Below are positions 10,945 to 21,412 of a stretch of 64,000 nt of DNA, piece by piece. Source of the DNA: Undaria pinnatifida (taxonomy: Eukaryota; Sar; Phaeophyceae; Laminariales; Alariaceae); contig JABAKD010000023.1 of NCBI GenBank assembly GCA_012845835.1, positions 2,925,197 to 2,989,196 of the forward strand. The letters are read 5' to 3'. The translations under genes were made by a program, and so were the position numbers. A model generated the notes under the pieces. The model did not search any database, was not told the origin of the DNA, and saw only the letters and a program-made list of their open reading frames with translations. Every line of letters begins with the position of its first letter. The stretch's first letter is position 1.

Positions 10945-11462
10945 AAGGAAAGAGTCTGTTGAGTCAGTCCCGGTCCAGCGCGTTCATTTGGTGCCGCGTC
11001 CGGGTAATTTTAGTTGCCCTCCGACTATTGACGGCAGGGCTTTTTCACGGATCTAGTCACTTCTCACGGGTCGGGTCGGGTTGGGCCGGGTCAGGTCGGG
11101 TCAAGTAGTATATGCTGGGCCTGTAAATGAGCGTCCTTCGAAGTGTGTTGTCAAGTATGAAAATGGCCACAGAGCTTGTACGGTGGGGGCGGGCAATATT
11201 TAAGAGAGGGGCGTGTCAAGCGAGTCCAGAAGATCTATCTTTAGCCGGAGCGGTACTGCTGGCACATGCTACGGAAAAGGCGACATCATCATTTTGCCTT
11301 TAGAGGGTGGCGTGGCTTGAGGAGAGCGCTAGACTTTCTTTTTTTTTCTCACACCTTTTCTTTCCAGCTTCTGGACAAGCCGTGGTCACAGATGTCGTCC
11401 CTTCCCGAAGCATTCAAGAAAAGAGTCTGTTGAGTCAGTCCCGGTCCAGCGCGCTCATCTCC
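10945..11462 (+). repeat. Dispersed pair of direct repeats plus a GGGTC minisatellite
   Basis: The segment GAGTCTGTTGAGTCAGTCCC, extended by GGTCCAGCGCG, occurs at about 10950-10985 and again at about 11422-11455, 470 bp apart. Between them 11066-11104 is a degenerate GGGTC/GGGTT/GGGCC array. Confidence 0.65.
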
Positions 11463-11829
11463 CCGACCTCGGTTCCAATATAAATGCCATAGTTTACTAC
11501 TTCATTGTTTGAACCTGTGTATAGGCTTCCTTGCAGTACGATATCTATCTGGTGACGTCACCACGCTAGGGCATTGGACTACCTTGTACACGGGGTTTTC
11601 TAAGTCATTATATATTGGATTATGCCAAGGTGGGAGTCGTCGATGGGCCCTCGGAGGCATTCGTGACACAGGTACAAGTATAAATATACTTACTAACTGC
11701 TTCCTGCCGAAAGTCCTTGGTTAACACACCCGTGGCATTTCCGTGGGTCCCACATCGATACCGCCTCCGCGCGTTACGTGCGGAACGGTATAGCTAATCT
11801 TCAAAAGGTCGTGTTCTGTAGACTACTCA
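11463..11829. other. Spacer without recognised genes
   Basis: No supported gene, repeat or RNA signal was seen. Confidence 0.4.
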
Positions 11830-12440
11830 CAAATCGTACCCGGGGTATTTACCGCGGGTGTTACCCCACAAAGCGCTTCAATAAGTTCTGTAGGACATTT
11901 ATACCCGTACTCGGAACTTCTGGAAGTTATGTACGACCTTAATACCGGCGCCCGAAACTTCTGCAAGTCCTGTGCGCCCGTGCCCACAATACCCGGGGTA
12001 CGGGTACAGCATTTTTATCCCCGCTCGGGACTTCTGTTTTAGTTCTGTACGCCCGTGCCACGATACCGGGAACTTCTGGCAGTTCTGAAAGACTTCCGTA
12101 CCCGTACCCGGAACTTCTGGAGGTTCTGTAAGATTCCCGTACCCTCACCAGGAAGTTCTCTGAGTTCTTTAAGCCTGTGGCACAACTATATTGTCGGAGA
12201 GGGCAAAAGAAATAACAGTAATACTCGCGATACTTGTAAAAAATATAGCCAATGATACCGACCCGCCACTCGTACTTACTGCGGCTATTGTCACATTATC
12301 ATGTGTGTGCTCTTGTGCCATCCGACACTGTGATGTAAAGTATATTTTCTCTAAGTTCTGTAAGCCTGTGGCACAATAACCCGGGTACGGGTATACGCCT
12401 GTTATACGCTTGTAACAATACCCGGAGTGGCCCGTGCAAA
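11830..12440. repeat. Degenerate minisatellite, CCCGTACCCGGAACTTCTGG type
   Basis: Phrases such as GGAACTTCTGGAAGTT, GTTCTGTAAG and TACCCGGGGTA recur irregularly with spacing of roughly 40-60 bp between 11830 and 12180 and again at 12345-12425. The same motif in reverse complement appears at 40398-40470. The GGAACTTC/GAAGTTCC half-sites make short palindromes. Confidence 0.65.
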
Positions 12441-12669
12441 TTGTAATTTTTAGCAAATTAGGGTCGAGCGCGTTCTTACTCTATGTCCTGTGTTATGCAT
12501 TCTGACGTCACGTTTCTTTCCGTCACGCTGACGCTACACCCCCCCAACACGAAATCACATAACATCAACCCCACTCACAAATACACAAACACATCCACTC
12601 GTTCACAACCACCAGCAGCCCAGACAATAAAAACCATAGAAGAAACAGCCACATCGGTCAATTGCATCT

Positions 12670-13200
12670 GTGCACCCGCGGAGGGGGTATATGGACGCGG
12701 CGGATCCGCATGAATCCCCGCCTGACAGAGATGGTGGAACTTCGTCTTCCCCCCCTCCGTCAGACAGAGGTGGCGCTAGTTCGTCCAATCCACTGGCATT
12801 TGAGGGCCAAACCCGAGGTAATCGAGGCGAATATCAAGAAAACTGTGCTGGTAATTACACCGGCTCTCGTGTACGACATGAAAGGAAGGAGAGGCGTAAG
12901 TGTGTATTGCCCGCGGACATTGTCTAAGCCGTCAATGATTTCAAGGTGCCGGACGGCTACAGAAGGGAGGGTTGCCGCGAACGGTCGTTGATGTACTCGC
13001 TAAGAGTCTACTTCGTCCCGTTAGCGAAGGAAGACCACAAACCCAAGTACTTCTGTATGACGGACCCATCTGCCGACAGAACAAGACGGTTCCCTGCGAA
13101 AAGGGCGATCGCAGAAACGTGAACACCCACCACAAGAGCAAACACCGGCTGCGAGGAGATCCTGGCGCTGCGAAGGCTGGAAAGCAAAACAAACAAAAAA
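12670..13200 (+). pseudogene. Possible second BED-finger (hAT-like) transposase relic
   Basis: A frame opening at 12670 encodes an acidic, serine/proline-rich start (SPPDRDGGTSSSPPPSD). It passes one TAA at 12925 and stays open as FKVPDGYRREGC and RVYFVPLAKEDHKPKYFCMT. A one-step frame change near 13070 is then needed to read CRQNKTVPCEKGDRRNVNTH and HKSKH. A Cys-rich stretch ending in N-x-HHKSKH resembles the end of a BED finger. The call is an inference from this layout. It lacks a catalytic domain and carries a stop and a frameshift. It differs in sequence from the relic at 3566-4030. Confidence 0.35.
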
Positions 13201-13369
13201 AGGGAACATCCAGAGGAGGTTCTGGGCGAGCAAGAAATCCTGTGCTGGAACGAACAGGTGTGTTTATGTCAAATTTGCAAGCTCAAACTTGTTCTCGGAC
13301 ACATATCAGACGGGTCTGGGCACGGGCATGCTGAAATTTATAATATCACCCTCCCCCCCACCCCCCTTT

Positions 13370-14345
13370 TTTTATTCGTTTTTCTTTTTTTTTTTTTTTT
13401 TCGTTTTTCTCTCTCTCTTGCCTAAACGCCCCACCTAATATCAAAATCAGCCAGAGTAATAAACAATTCCACGCCCTGGTTATGAACTCATTTCCTTTCA
13501 AGAGCCGTCCATATCACTGCTCCACCCCCCCTCCCCCCCCCTCCCCGCCCTGCTGCCAACGCCCCCTCCTTCCCAAGCACCCGCACCATCGCCTAGACCT
13601 AGGACCACCCGTATAGCAAACCCCTATACTTATGCGACCTAAAGCCCCCCCCCCCCCCCCCCCCCTCCCCACCCGCCACATCCCCCCCCCGTCCACCACA
13701 ACAGGTAAGTATTTTCCACGCCCAAATTGAGCTGCCCCACCTGTCCCTCCCCCCCCTCCCCCCTGCCCGCCCCCCTTTTTAAAAAAATATCAGGCCACCA
13801 AATCCTTCAAAACTCCGCCATCCTCTCTATGGTTATTTGACTTACGGGATTCACTTGATGAACTGATGCATTTGTTTCCAAAGCTGTCAGACTTTGTCCC
13901 GCTCAAAAACGGGTTTTATAGTTTCCGCGCACATACTGTCTAACATCACCCTGTTGACCCTGATAGTTGCACTGTCGTAGTTGCAAGGGGAGTCGTTGAC
14001 CTATATCTTTAATGAGGACACACAACCCGTGATACGCGCGATCGGAGTATCACACACAGCTTTCATAGATGAGTTACGAAAAATTATTCGATCTCACAGC
14101 TAGAGTGTATTTTAATCTTTACAATATAATAGCGCCAACCTATATCCTTAATGAGGACACACAGCCCGTAATACGCGCGATCGGAGTATCACACACAGCT
14201 AGCAAAGATAAGTTACGACAAAATATTCGATCTCACAGCAGGAGTGTATTATATTTTTTATATTATAATATCTACTGGAGTATCACACACAGCTTGCAAA
14301 GATGAGTTTCGACGAAATCTTCGATCTCACAGCTGGAGTGTATTT
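13370..14345 (-). repeat. Long family S copy (minus strand) with two extra family S ends stacked on it
   Basis: From 13425 the modules appear in reverse order: CGCCCCACCTAATATCAAAA, GCCGTCCATATCACTGC, CTAGACCTAGGACCACCCGT, C-runs (13648-13664 and others), ACTCCGCCATCC, TGTCCCGCTCAAAAACGGG, and the CTCACAGCTAGAG end at about 14108. Two further partial ends, each with ATCGGAGTATCACACACAGC and a CTCACAGC terminal motif, follow at 14130-14250 and 14272-14345. This looks like repeated nesting or tandem duplication of the terminal 120 bp. Confidence 0.75.
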
Positions 14346-14415
14346 TTTTTTTTTATAATATCTACTGTTCGCCTTCCATATTTAAAACCCAGATAAGGGG
14401 CTATACCAATACAAA

Positions 14416-15000
14416 GTGAAAAAAAAAATGAAAAATACGGCGTGTTGCAAATTCGTCAAGAAATCTCAGTCCACCCGAGGCCCAACGGTGTGTTTCGTGG
14501 AGTTTGTAGGGCTGCGATGCCGTTCCGCCTTTTTGTCCCGCTGCCCTGATCTTGGCAGTGAAGGGAAAGGAGGGGGATTGGTATCTGGTCTCACGAGCCA
14601 GTTGGCTGCTCGTACTACCTGCCCCCAACAACCACCTTCCAATCGCTTCTGCTCCGTGTTTTGTGTTATTTTTGTTAGTATTAGCGGGCATATTGCTGCC
14701 AAGATAGTGATGGAGAAGTTTCTGCCGTTCGGCTTCTTCTCGTCTGGTTCGACGTGGCAGGAGCTGGAGGGGGTGCCCACATCCAACACGCCACACTTTC
14801 CGCCACTTACGTTTCGGAGCATCAACCACCTCCTTGTTGAGATGTACTTCGCATCAAAGCAGGTCAGTGGTTCATGGTTCAGGGGCGGCACTTTTGGTTT
14901 TGTAGTTGTATCCTACGTACACATTATTAGGGTCTGTTATCTCTACTCTCTCTTGTCTTTTTCAAACCAGGTAAATTTCTTTTGTCGTTTTGAATCATAG
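14416..15000 (+). other. Possible captured coding exon of unknown function
   Basis: An ORF spans 14416-15000. Its middle part from an ATG at 14710 (MEKFLPFGFFSSGSTWQ) to 14862 (LLVEMYFASKQ) has coding-like codon choice and ends at a phase-0 GT donor (CAG/GTCAGT at 14863). A pyrimidine-rich AG acceptor lies near 14969. I recognise no family. It lies between family S repeats and a non-LTR relic, so it may be a captured gene fragment or chance. I could not support a complete gene. Confidence 0.25.
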
Positions 15001-15034
15001 TTGGATGTATATACATGTATATACGTGTATTGTT

Positions 15035-15890
15035 GTACGGTTGCATGACGTGGAGCCCGAAGAAGCCTGACTATGACAGGCTACGACGGGTTCACCGCTC
15101 CATGCTCCTCCGATGCCTTGAATGACGGAAACGGAAGCGCGACGACCACACCCTATCGTACGCCGACGCGCTTGCCAAGAAAGACTCCGAGAGCGTTGAG
15201 GCGATGGTTCGCAAACGGAGGATATTGTTTGCGGGATTCGTAGCACGTATGAGGGAGCAGCGTCTGCAACAGAGGGTGATGCTTGTGGAGTTTGTTGGTG
15301 GTAAGGGCTACTCAGGGGGGCGAGAGAAATACTGGATGGCTCATCTGAAGGAGTGATATATCGGTCTTTGAAATGAAATTCGAAATATAGCGAAAAGCTG
15401 CTCAGAAGACTGGCAGATGGTGTCGAAGAGTAGAGGAGGGAGGCGAGTTGTTCATGCGCAATTGGCATGAAACCGAGAGACGCAAATCTGCAGAGCGACG
15501 CGCAAAGGCTGCGGCAGTGCCATCTACCGTTGGCATCTCTAAGCGGCCGGGGGGAGGGGGAAGAGGGGGGGCGGGGGGGGGCAGGGAGGGAGCGGGGGAG
15601 GGTGATGGGCGGAAGGGGGGCGGGAGGGGCGCGGTGGAGGGGAAAAATGAGGAAGGGGGGGGGGGGGGGGGGGGGAGGGGGGGGCGTCATGCTTAGGAGA
15701 CTGAAGTCTGGGTTTCGCTATCATCGTATTGAAAGTTGTGGGCCTTTTAATGGCCGTCACAAGATAGCGTAAGACCACCCAGACTTCTTCGCCATGTTGC
15801 GTTATCTCCCCGGTGCCATTGATGGTGGACGTCATACCCTCTGTGAGCCCAATGCCATCCTTAGCCAGTTCATAGGGTCTGATAGTATGA
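15035..15890 (+). pseudogene. Non-LTR retrotransposon 3' end, decayed copy
   Basis: The plus strand from about 15044 reads a conserved tail also present on the minus strand at 25880-26866: TWSPKKPDYDRLRRVHRSML, a broken version of LGWRKRKRD, TLSYADALA, and RRILFAGFVARM. An in-frame TGA interrupts at about 15121. A GGGCAGGGAGGG-type G-rich stretch (15548-15680) is followed by a shared 3' untranslated part (15690-15885, GACTGAAGTCTGGGTTTCGC). Family knowledge: this LLYGCxTW...RRVHRxMLRxxLG tail is the C-terminal region of LINE-type reverse transcriptases. The polymerase core itself is absent. Confidence 0.7.
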
Positions 15891-16322
15891 ACCCCCCCCC
15901 CGCCCCAACCCCCCCCCCCCCCCCCCCCCCCCCGCCCCCAATAATATACTGGTGCCAAAACCGTCAGATTTATCCCCTCGAAAGGATTTATAGCTTACAT
16001 GCACAAATTGCCCCTCCCCCCCCCCCCCCCCCCCCCGCCCCCCTCCAAACCCGCTCGCTTTTGATCAAAACCAGGCCCCCCCTTTCCCTTCACAGCTGTC
16101 AGATTTTGTCCCCCTCAGAAACGTGTTTTATAGTTTCCGCGCACAGACTGACTTAAATCATCCTGTTGACCCTGATAGCTACACTGTAGCTGTAAGGGGA
16201 GTCGCCGACCTATATCCTTAATGAGGACACACAACTCGTAATGCGCGCGATCGGAGTATCACACACAGCTTGCAAAGATGAGTTTCGACGAAATCTTCGA
16301 CCTCACAGCTGGAGTGTATTCA
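15890..16322 (-). repeat. Family S copy (minus strand) with long C tracts
   Basis: C-runs at 15909-15933 and 16014-16036 flank the related phrase AACCGTCAGATTTATCCCC. The rest, from 16045 (CCGCTCGCTTTTGATCAAAA) to the CTCACAGCTGGAG end at 16312, is a truncated family S copy. Confidence 0.8.
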
Positions 16323-16460
16323 AATTTTTATAATATATATATATATGTTTTTCTTCTCTTTCCTTTATTCTCTCCTTTTTTACTTGCCTTGCTTCCTCTT
16401 TTTGTCTCGCCTTCTCTTGCTTTTCTTGTTTTTTTCTTTTATTTACATTTTTAAAAATAC
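16323..16460. repeat. Pyrimidine-rich low-complexity tract
   Basis: It is almost entirely T and C on the plus strand, with a short (TA)n at 16333-16345. A purine-rich counterpart sits next to another family S copy at 25675-25870. Confidence 0.7.
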
Positions 16461-16496
16461 ATACTATAGTTTTTCCATGTACTTTTTCGAACGCAC

Positions 16497-17030
16497 ACTG
16501 GTGAGGGTCCTTCCAACGCACACTGTGTCGGGCCCGGGGGGGGGGGTTCGGGGGGGGGCGCGTCGCCCCCCCCCGACACTGCCACTAGCATCCAAGCACC
16601 GTTCGGCTGCCCTGCCAACCCAGTGCTGGTGGTGCATTCTGGGACACACACACGAACACCAACACACTCTACACTGCTAGTAGTAGCTGCTGGTGAGGGT
16701 CCTTCCAACGCACACTGTGTCGGGCCCGGGGGGGGGGGGTTCGGGGGGGGGCGCGTCGCCCCCCCCCGACACTGCTACTAGCATCCAAGCACCGTTCGGC
16801 TGCCCTGCCAACCCAGTGCTGGTGGTGCATTCTGGGACACACACACGAACACCAACACACTCTACACTGCTAGTAGTAGCTGCTGGTGAGGGTCCTTCCA
16901 ACGCACACTGTGTCGGGCCCGGGGGGGGGGGTTCGGGGGGGGGCGCGTCGCCCCCCTCCGACACTGCTACTAGCATCCAAGCACCGTTCGGCTGCCCTGC
17001 CAACCCAGTGCTGGTGGTGCATGCGCTGGA
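16497..17030 (+). repeat. 192-bp satellite units with G-run hairpins, about 2.8 copies
   Basis: GGTGAGGGTCCTTCCAACGC recurs at about 16500, 16692 and 16885, giving a period of 192-193 bp. Each unit has GTGTCGGGCCC, two G-runs, and a G-run/C-run pair around GCGCGTCGC that can fold as a hairpin. The half of each unit with CACACACGAACACCAAC and CTGCTAGTAGTAGC is shared with the 343-bp unit that follows, so the two satellites are one family. Confidence 0.85.
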
Positions 17031-18731
17031 ACGTTTGCGCCTCTGCTGTTCGATCCTGCTACATCACGAAGCGGGACAACAAAAAAAAAAAAAAACACAA
17101 CACACAAACATTTCACTTCGTTGTGCCCTGGGCTGCGGAAAGAACGTCCCTTCCCAAAAAACCCTCCTCGTCCTTACAAAACCATAAAATTCAAACGGCT
17201 GCGATTCTAATCAAACGGCGTGACGAACTACACCCTCGCACGCAAACAACCACCTCGTGGGTGCATTTTGGGACACACACACGAACACCAACGCACTCTA
17301 CACTGCTAGTAGTAGCATACAAGCACCCTTCGGCTGGCCTGCCAACCCAGCGCTGGTGGTGCATGCGCTGGAACGTTTGCGCCTCTGCTGTTCGATCCTG
17401 CTACATCACGAAGCGGGACAACAACAAAAAAAAAACAACACAACACACAAACATTTCACTTCGTTGTGCCCTGGGCTGCGGAAAGAACGTCCCTTCCCAA
17501 AAAACCCTCCTCGTCCTTACAAAACCATAAAATTCAAACGGCTGCGATTCTAATCAAACGGCGTGACGAACTACACCCTCGCACGCAAACAACCACCTCG
17601 TGGGTGCATTTTGGGACACACACACGAACACCAACGCACTCTACACTGCTAGTAGTAGCATACAAGCACCCTTCGGCTGGCCTGCCAACCCAGCGCTGGT
17701 GGTGCATGCGCTGGAACGTTTGCGCCTCTGCTGTTCGATCCTGCTACATCACGAAGCGGGACAACAACAAAAAAAAAACAACACAACACACAAACATTTC
17801 ACTTCGTTGTGCCCTGGGCTGCGGAAAGAACGTCCCTTCCCAAAAAACCCTCCTCGTCCTTACAAAACCATAAAATTCAAACGGCTGCGATTCTAATCAA
17901 ACGGCGTGACGAACTACACCCTCGCACGCAAACAACCACCTCGTGGGTGCATTTTGGGACACACACACGAACACCAACGCACTCTACACTGCTAGTAGTA
18001 GCATACAAGCACCCTTCGGCTGGCCTGCCAACCCAGCGCTGGTGGTGCATGCGCTGGAACGTTTGCGCCTCTGCTGTTCGATCCTGCTACATCACGAAGC
18101 GGGACAACAACAAAAAAAAAACAACACAACACACAAACATTTCACTTCGTTGTGCCCTGGGCTGCGGAAAGAACGTCCCTTCCCAAAAAACCCTCCTCGT
18201 CCTTACAAAACCATAAAATTCAAACGGCTGCGATTCTAATCAAACGGCGTGACGAACTACACCCTCGCACGCAAACAACCACCTCGTGGGTGCATTTTGG
18301 GACACACACACGAACACCAACGCACTCTACACTGCTAGTAGTAGCATACAAGCACCCTTCGGCTGGCCTGCCAACCCAGCGCTGGTGGTGCATGCGCTGG
18401 AACGTTTGCGCCTCTGCTGTTCGATCCTGCTACATCACGATGCGGGACAACAACAAAAAAAAAACAACACAACACACAAACATTTCACTTCGTTGTGCCC
18501 TGGGCTGCGGAAAGAACGTCCCTTCCCAAAAAACCCTCCTCGTCCTTACAAAACCATAAAATTCAAACGGCTGCGATTCAAATCAAACCGCGTGACGAAC
18601 TACACCCTCGCACGCAAACAACCACCTCGTGGGTGCATTTTGGGACACACACACGAACACCAACACACTCTACACTGCTAGTAGTAGCATACAAGCACCC
18701 TTCGGCTGGCCTGCCAACCCAGCGCTGGTGG
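17031..18731 (+). repeat. 343-bp satellite array, nearly identical units
   Basis: GTGCATTTTGGGACACACAC starts at 17261, 17604, 17947, 18290 and 18633, exactly 343 bp apart. A partial unit precedes (17020-17260) and the last unit breaks off at about 18731. Units differ by very few bases (for example A to T at about 18441 and changes near 18580-18590). The unit contains an A9-A13 run and AAAACCATAAAATTCAAACG. Because 343 is not a multiple of three, the overlapping ORFs of about 135 codons change frame each unit and are not taken as genes. Confidence 0.95.
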
Positions 18732-19146
18732 TCTCCGGAGCGTGCTGTGGGTGTCTGCTATGAGCCCCTTCGCTCGTTCTACGCTCCTCCTCCTCTGCGG
18801 CTGCGTGTTCTTCGCCCTCTTCAAACGTCACGGCGTACCACCACCTGGTGCTGCGTTTGAATCTCTGCACAACATGCAGCGGAACGTCCTTACAGCAGAG
18901 CGGTATCTTGACGACTGGGGAGACCAACTGTTCCAATACACATTTGCAGGGCTCTCTCTGCGTCATCGCTTGGAGTTCGTCCTACATCCTTCCGCCTTGC
19001 GAGGGCAACAACAATCCATTCAGCAATTGCACTGCCCGAATGGCCTCGTTCTACAGCGCCGGAACACTCGCACTGTTCCGTGCAGGGGGGATGGCAACTG
19101 CGGCTGGCACTCTCTGCTCAACGGGAACTGCACCTTCTTGGGACAG

Positions 19147-19619
19147 GTATGTACACGGCATTGCTTATACGCTACGCACTCAGCATGGTCACAGCTGTGT
19201 TTGTATGTACAGCGGCGTGCACACCGCTCTCGCCGCGTGTGTAGAGTACGTACATGTGTAGCGCAGCAGTACTCCCGTGTGTTTGCGTTTGTAGCATACC
19301 CGTACGTCTTCGAACCTGCTATAGTCTACTACCTCACCTTTCACCAGCGTTCCTGCGGTGCAAATGCGTTCCGTCACCTGTGTATCCATCATCTCCTATG
19401 TATGTAGGCGTCTCCAGCTACGTGTGTGCGTCCTGTGCTTGCGTTTGTAGCATACGCGTGCGTGTTCGAAACTGTTCGAACCCGCCATACTACCTCACCT
19501 TCCACCGGCGTTCCTGGGGTGCAAATCCCTTCCGTCGCCTGTTTATGCGTCATGTCCTATGTGTGTAGGCGTCTCCAGCTACGTCTGGGCGTCCTGTAAC
19601 AATGGTTCTTGTCTTTCAG
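19147..19619 (+). other. Intron region with internal tandem duplications
   Basis: It starts at a GTATGT donor and ends at TTCTTGTCTTTCAG. Blocks containing TACTACCTCACCTTTCACC, GTAGGCGTCTCCAGCTACG and GCGTTTGTAGCATAC repeat two or three times at about 170-bp spacing (for example about 19325 and 19490). Using both outer splice sites leaves exon 2 in the wrong phase, so an internal exon or altered site is likely. Confidence 0.5.
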
Positions 19620-20100
19620 CACGTTACATCCTACACCTGCGTACAACCGATCCCATGCGCACATTGTCCTCACACCATGCGGCATTGCCCGCCGAATTCT
19701 GCTGTTACCTTCACAGCGGACTAAATACGAGCATCCTCTCGGCGACATTCTCCGCCTCAAAAATGAAATCGCCAACTTCATCGTGCTTCACGTGACCGCC
19801 GGGCGCGCCCTCTCTTTCACCGACTTGGTACGGCAATGTTCGGCCCCGGAAGGAAACCCCCCTCTTCGTCTCCTCATGGGAAACCGGGCGCGTATGATGG
19901 GTTTCGATGTGCTCGACTCCATCGACAATATCAAGCACTTCTCCGACTTAGAGACTCATCTGCGCCAAAATTTCTTCCCACCTAGACGGTATCTCTCCCT
20001 GGGCGTGCTTCCGGCTGTTGCCGAGGCCTTGGAGGCTACCATCGTCGTCTGGGTTAGAGGCCCTGCGGACACCCTCGTCGTCCACCGCTCCATCCAGCAG

Positions 20101-20225
20101 GTGTGCTTGAGGAGTGTCCACCGCACTGATCATATTAAGCTTTACTTCGACTACGTACACTAGGCTTCGTCCCTCTGATTTCCCCAAACTTAGGCCTCCC
20201 TCGCACGTTCCCACGTTCCTTACAG
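20101..20225 (+). other. Spliceosomal intron, phase 0, 125 bp
   Basis: The donor CAG/GTGTGC follows VVHRSIQQ and the acceptor CCTTACAG precedes GGG TCT ACT (GSTATIYSHR). Removing it joins the two halves of the OTU domain in one frame. Confidence 0.7.
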
Positions 20226-20543
20226 GGGTCTACTGCAACCATCTACTCCCACCGCGCCTCCGTCAAGACCATCCACCTGTATTTCTACAACTCCGCTAAC
20301 CCTAGCGATACCCGCGTCCACGACTGGGCGGCGACCTATTCCGGCCACTTCGAGCTGCTCCTGCCGGGTGGTGGTCTTGCTTCGGCGAACGATGTGGGAG
20401 TGACCCCTCGGAAAGGGGAAGGAAATCGAAAGCGTGGCGCCAAAACATCCCCCCTTCCACATTCGCCGGCGACAGATACCTCGGGGGCCAACCTGCCCAC
20501 CCATGAGCGTCAGAGATTTCTGCGTAACAACAGGCGTGCTGAG

Positions 20544-20610
20544 GTATGTGGTTTACGGTGGCACTTTACGCAATAATAAAGGGTCGTCCCACTGCTCTTC
20601 ACCGTTTCAG
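20544..20610 (+). other. Spliceosomal intron, phase 0, 67 bp
   Basis: The donor GAG/GTATGT and the acceptor CACCGTTTCAG join FLRNNRRAE to HQTIVVQNH in frame. The unspliced frame stops at TAA within the interval. Confidence 0.65.
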
Positions 20611-20618
20611 CATCAAAC

Positions 20619-20758
20619 CATTGTCGTTCAAAACCACATCCGCTCGTCCGATACGTTGCTTACGACAACATCCTGCCCTCGCAACACTCATTGTCGTTCA
20701 AAACCACATCCGCTCGTCCGATACGTTGCTTACGACAACATCCTGCCCTCGCAACACC
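20619..20758 (+). repeat. 70-bp tandem duplication inside the helicase gene
   Basis: ATTGTCGTTCAAAACCACAT starts at 20620 and again at 20690. The two units are identical over almost their full length, so the event is recent. Its length (70, not a multiple of three) causes a frameshift. Confidence 0.9.
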
Positions 20759-21285
20759 TCCCAAACTATTACGCAGAACCGCCGACGGAGGTACCACGAA
20801 GATACTAAACGGAATCAGGCTCTCTTCAAAACCATGATGGACGGCGCCGCCCCTCGTCAAACTGGTTGCGACGTCGACAACAAGCCCGGCATGGTCAGCA
20901 AACCCGTCTAGACGACCTTCACGACGGCGTGGATGACGGGGTCGCGTGGGACGTCCTCCTCAACCGGGTGGTGGGCCTCGTCGGCAACGACACCCTGGAG
21001 CACACCACACAGGACTCCCTCGTCGACGCCGCACAGGCAACACCCTGCATCGCCCCCTACAAGAGAAGCAGTCCCGACCAAGACGACACGGTACCTCAGT
21101 GCCACGAGATTAACGAAGACCACCTGCGGGCGCTTGAGGACGCAGGGGAAGAGGCGAGGATTCTACACGCCCAGGCTTTTGTCAAGCACAACGGCGCCAA
21201 GCTGAAGCGAGACAAAGGCCGTCATCCGATCGTCCTCGAGTACGCGGACTTGCCCGACACACTGGTCCTGCACCAAGGGCTAAAG

Positions 21286-21412
21286 GTGAGGGTTCGCGTC
21301 CGACCTCCACCTGCCGCGATCGGAGCAACAAGTTCACTAACGTTTCGCGTTTTCCATGCAAAACCTAACGCTTCCATCCCTACCCCTCGCGTGCCAACTT
21401 CACGCCTCTCAG
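21286..21412 (+). other. Spliceosomal intron, phase 0, 127 bp
   Basis: The donor AAG/GTGAGG at 21286 and the acceptor CGCCTCTCAG ending at 21412 join GLK to VVITKNVD, which are adjacent in PIF1-family proteins. The two exons lie in different frames before splicing. Confidence 0.8.

Larger units (their letters stand above)
18769..20543 (+). pseudogene. OTU-like cysteine protease gene segment, intron-containing
   Basis: Exon 1 (open from 18742; first clear part from about 18850) ends at a GTATGT donor at 19147. It contains VPCRGDGNCGWHSL at about 19075-19116, which matches the OTU catalytic block D-G-N-C with the cysteine nucleophile. After an intron region with internal tandem duplications (19147 to about 19619), exon 2 reads PLGDILRLKNEIANFIVLH and RYLSLGVLPAVAEALEATIV up to 20100. 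A phase-0 intron (20101-20225) follows. Exon 3 reads ATIYSHRASVKTIHLYF and ends the domain with GHFELLLP, which holds the expected catalytic histidine. A second phase-0 intron starts at 20544. OTU enzymes are deubiquitinase-type cysteine proteases. Exon 1/2 phases do not match with the simplest splice choice, so a small exon may be missing or the gene is broken. Confidence 0.65.

Noticed and set aside
11058..11105. Telomere-like array (GGGTC/GGGTT)
   Set aside because: It is about 45 bp, irregular, not TTAGGG-type, and internal to unique sequence.
14995..15958. Proline- or glycine-rich ORFs on both strands
   Set aside because: They are translations of homopolymeric G/C runs opposite the non-LTR relic and family S.
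17031..18731. Regular repeats that could suggest a CRISPR array
   Set aside because: The units are 343 bp, contiguous and nearly identical throughout with no unique spacers, in a eukaryotic intron-bearing context. It is a satellite.
17257..18860. Series of 98-135 codon ORFs repeating through the 343-bp array
   Set aside because: The period is not a multiple of three, the ORFs end within each unit in poly-A-derived lysine stretches, and no splice or start context is shared. They are by-products of the repeat.
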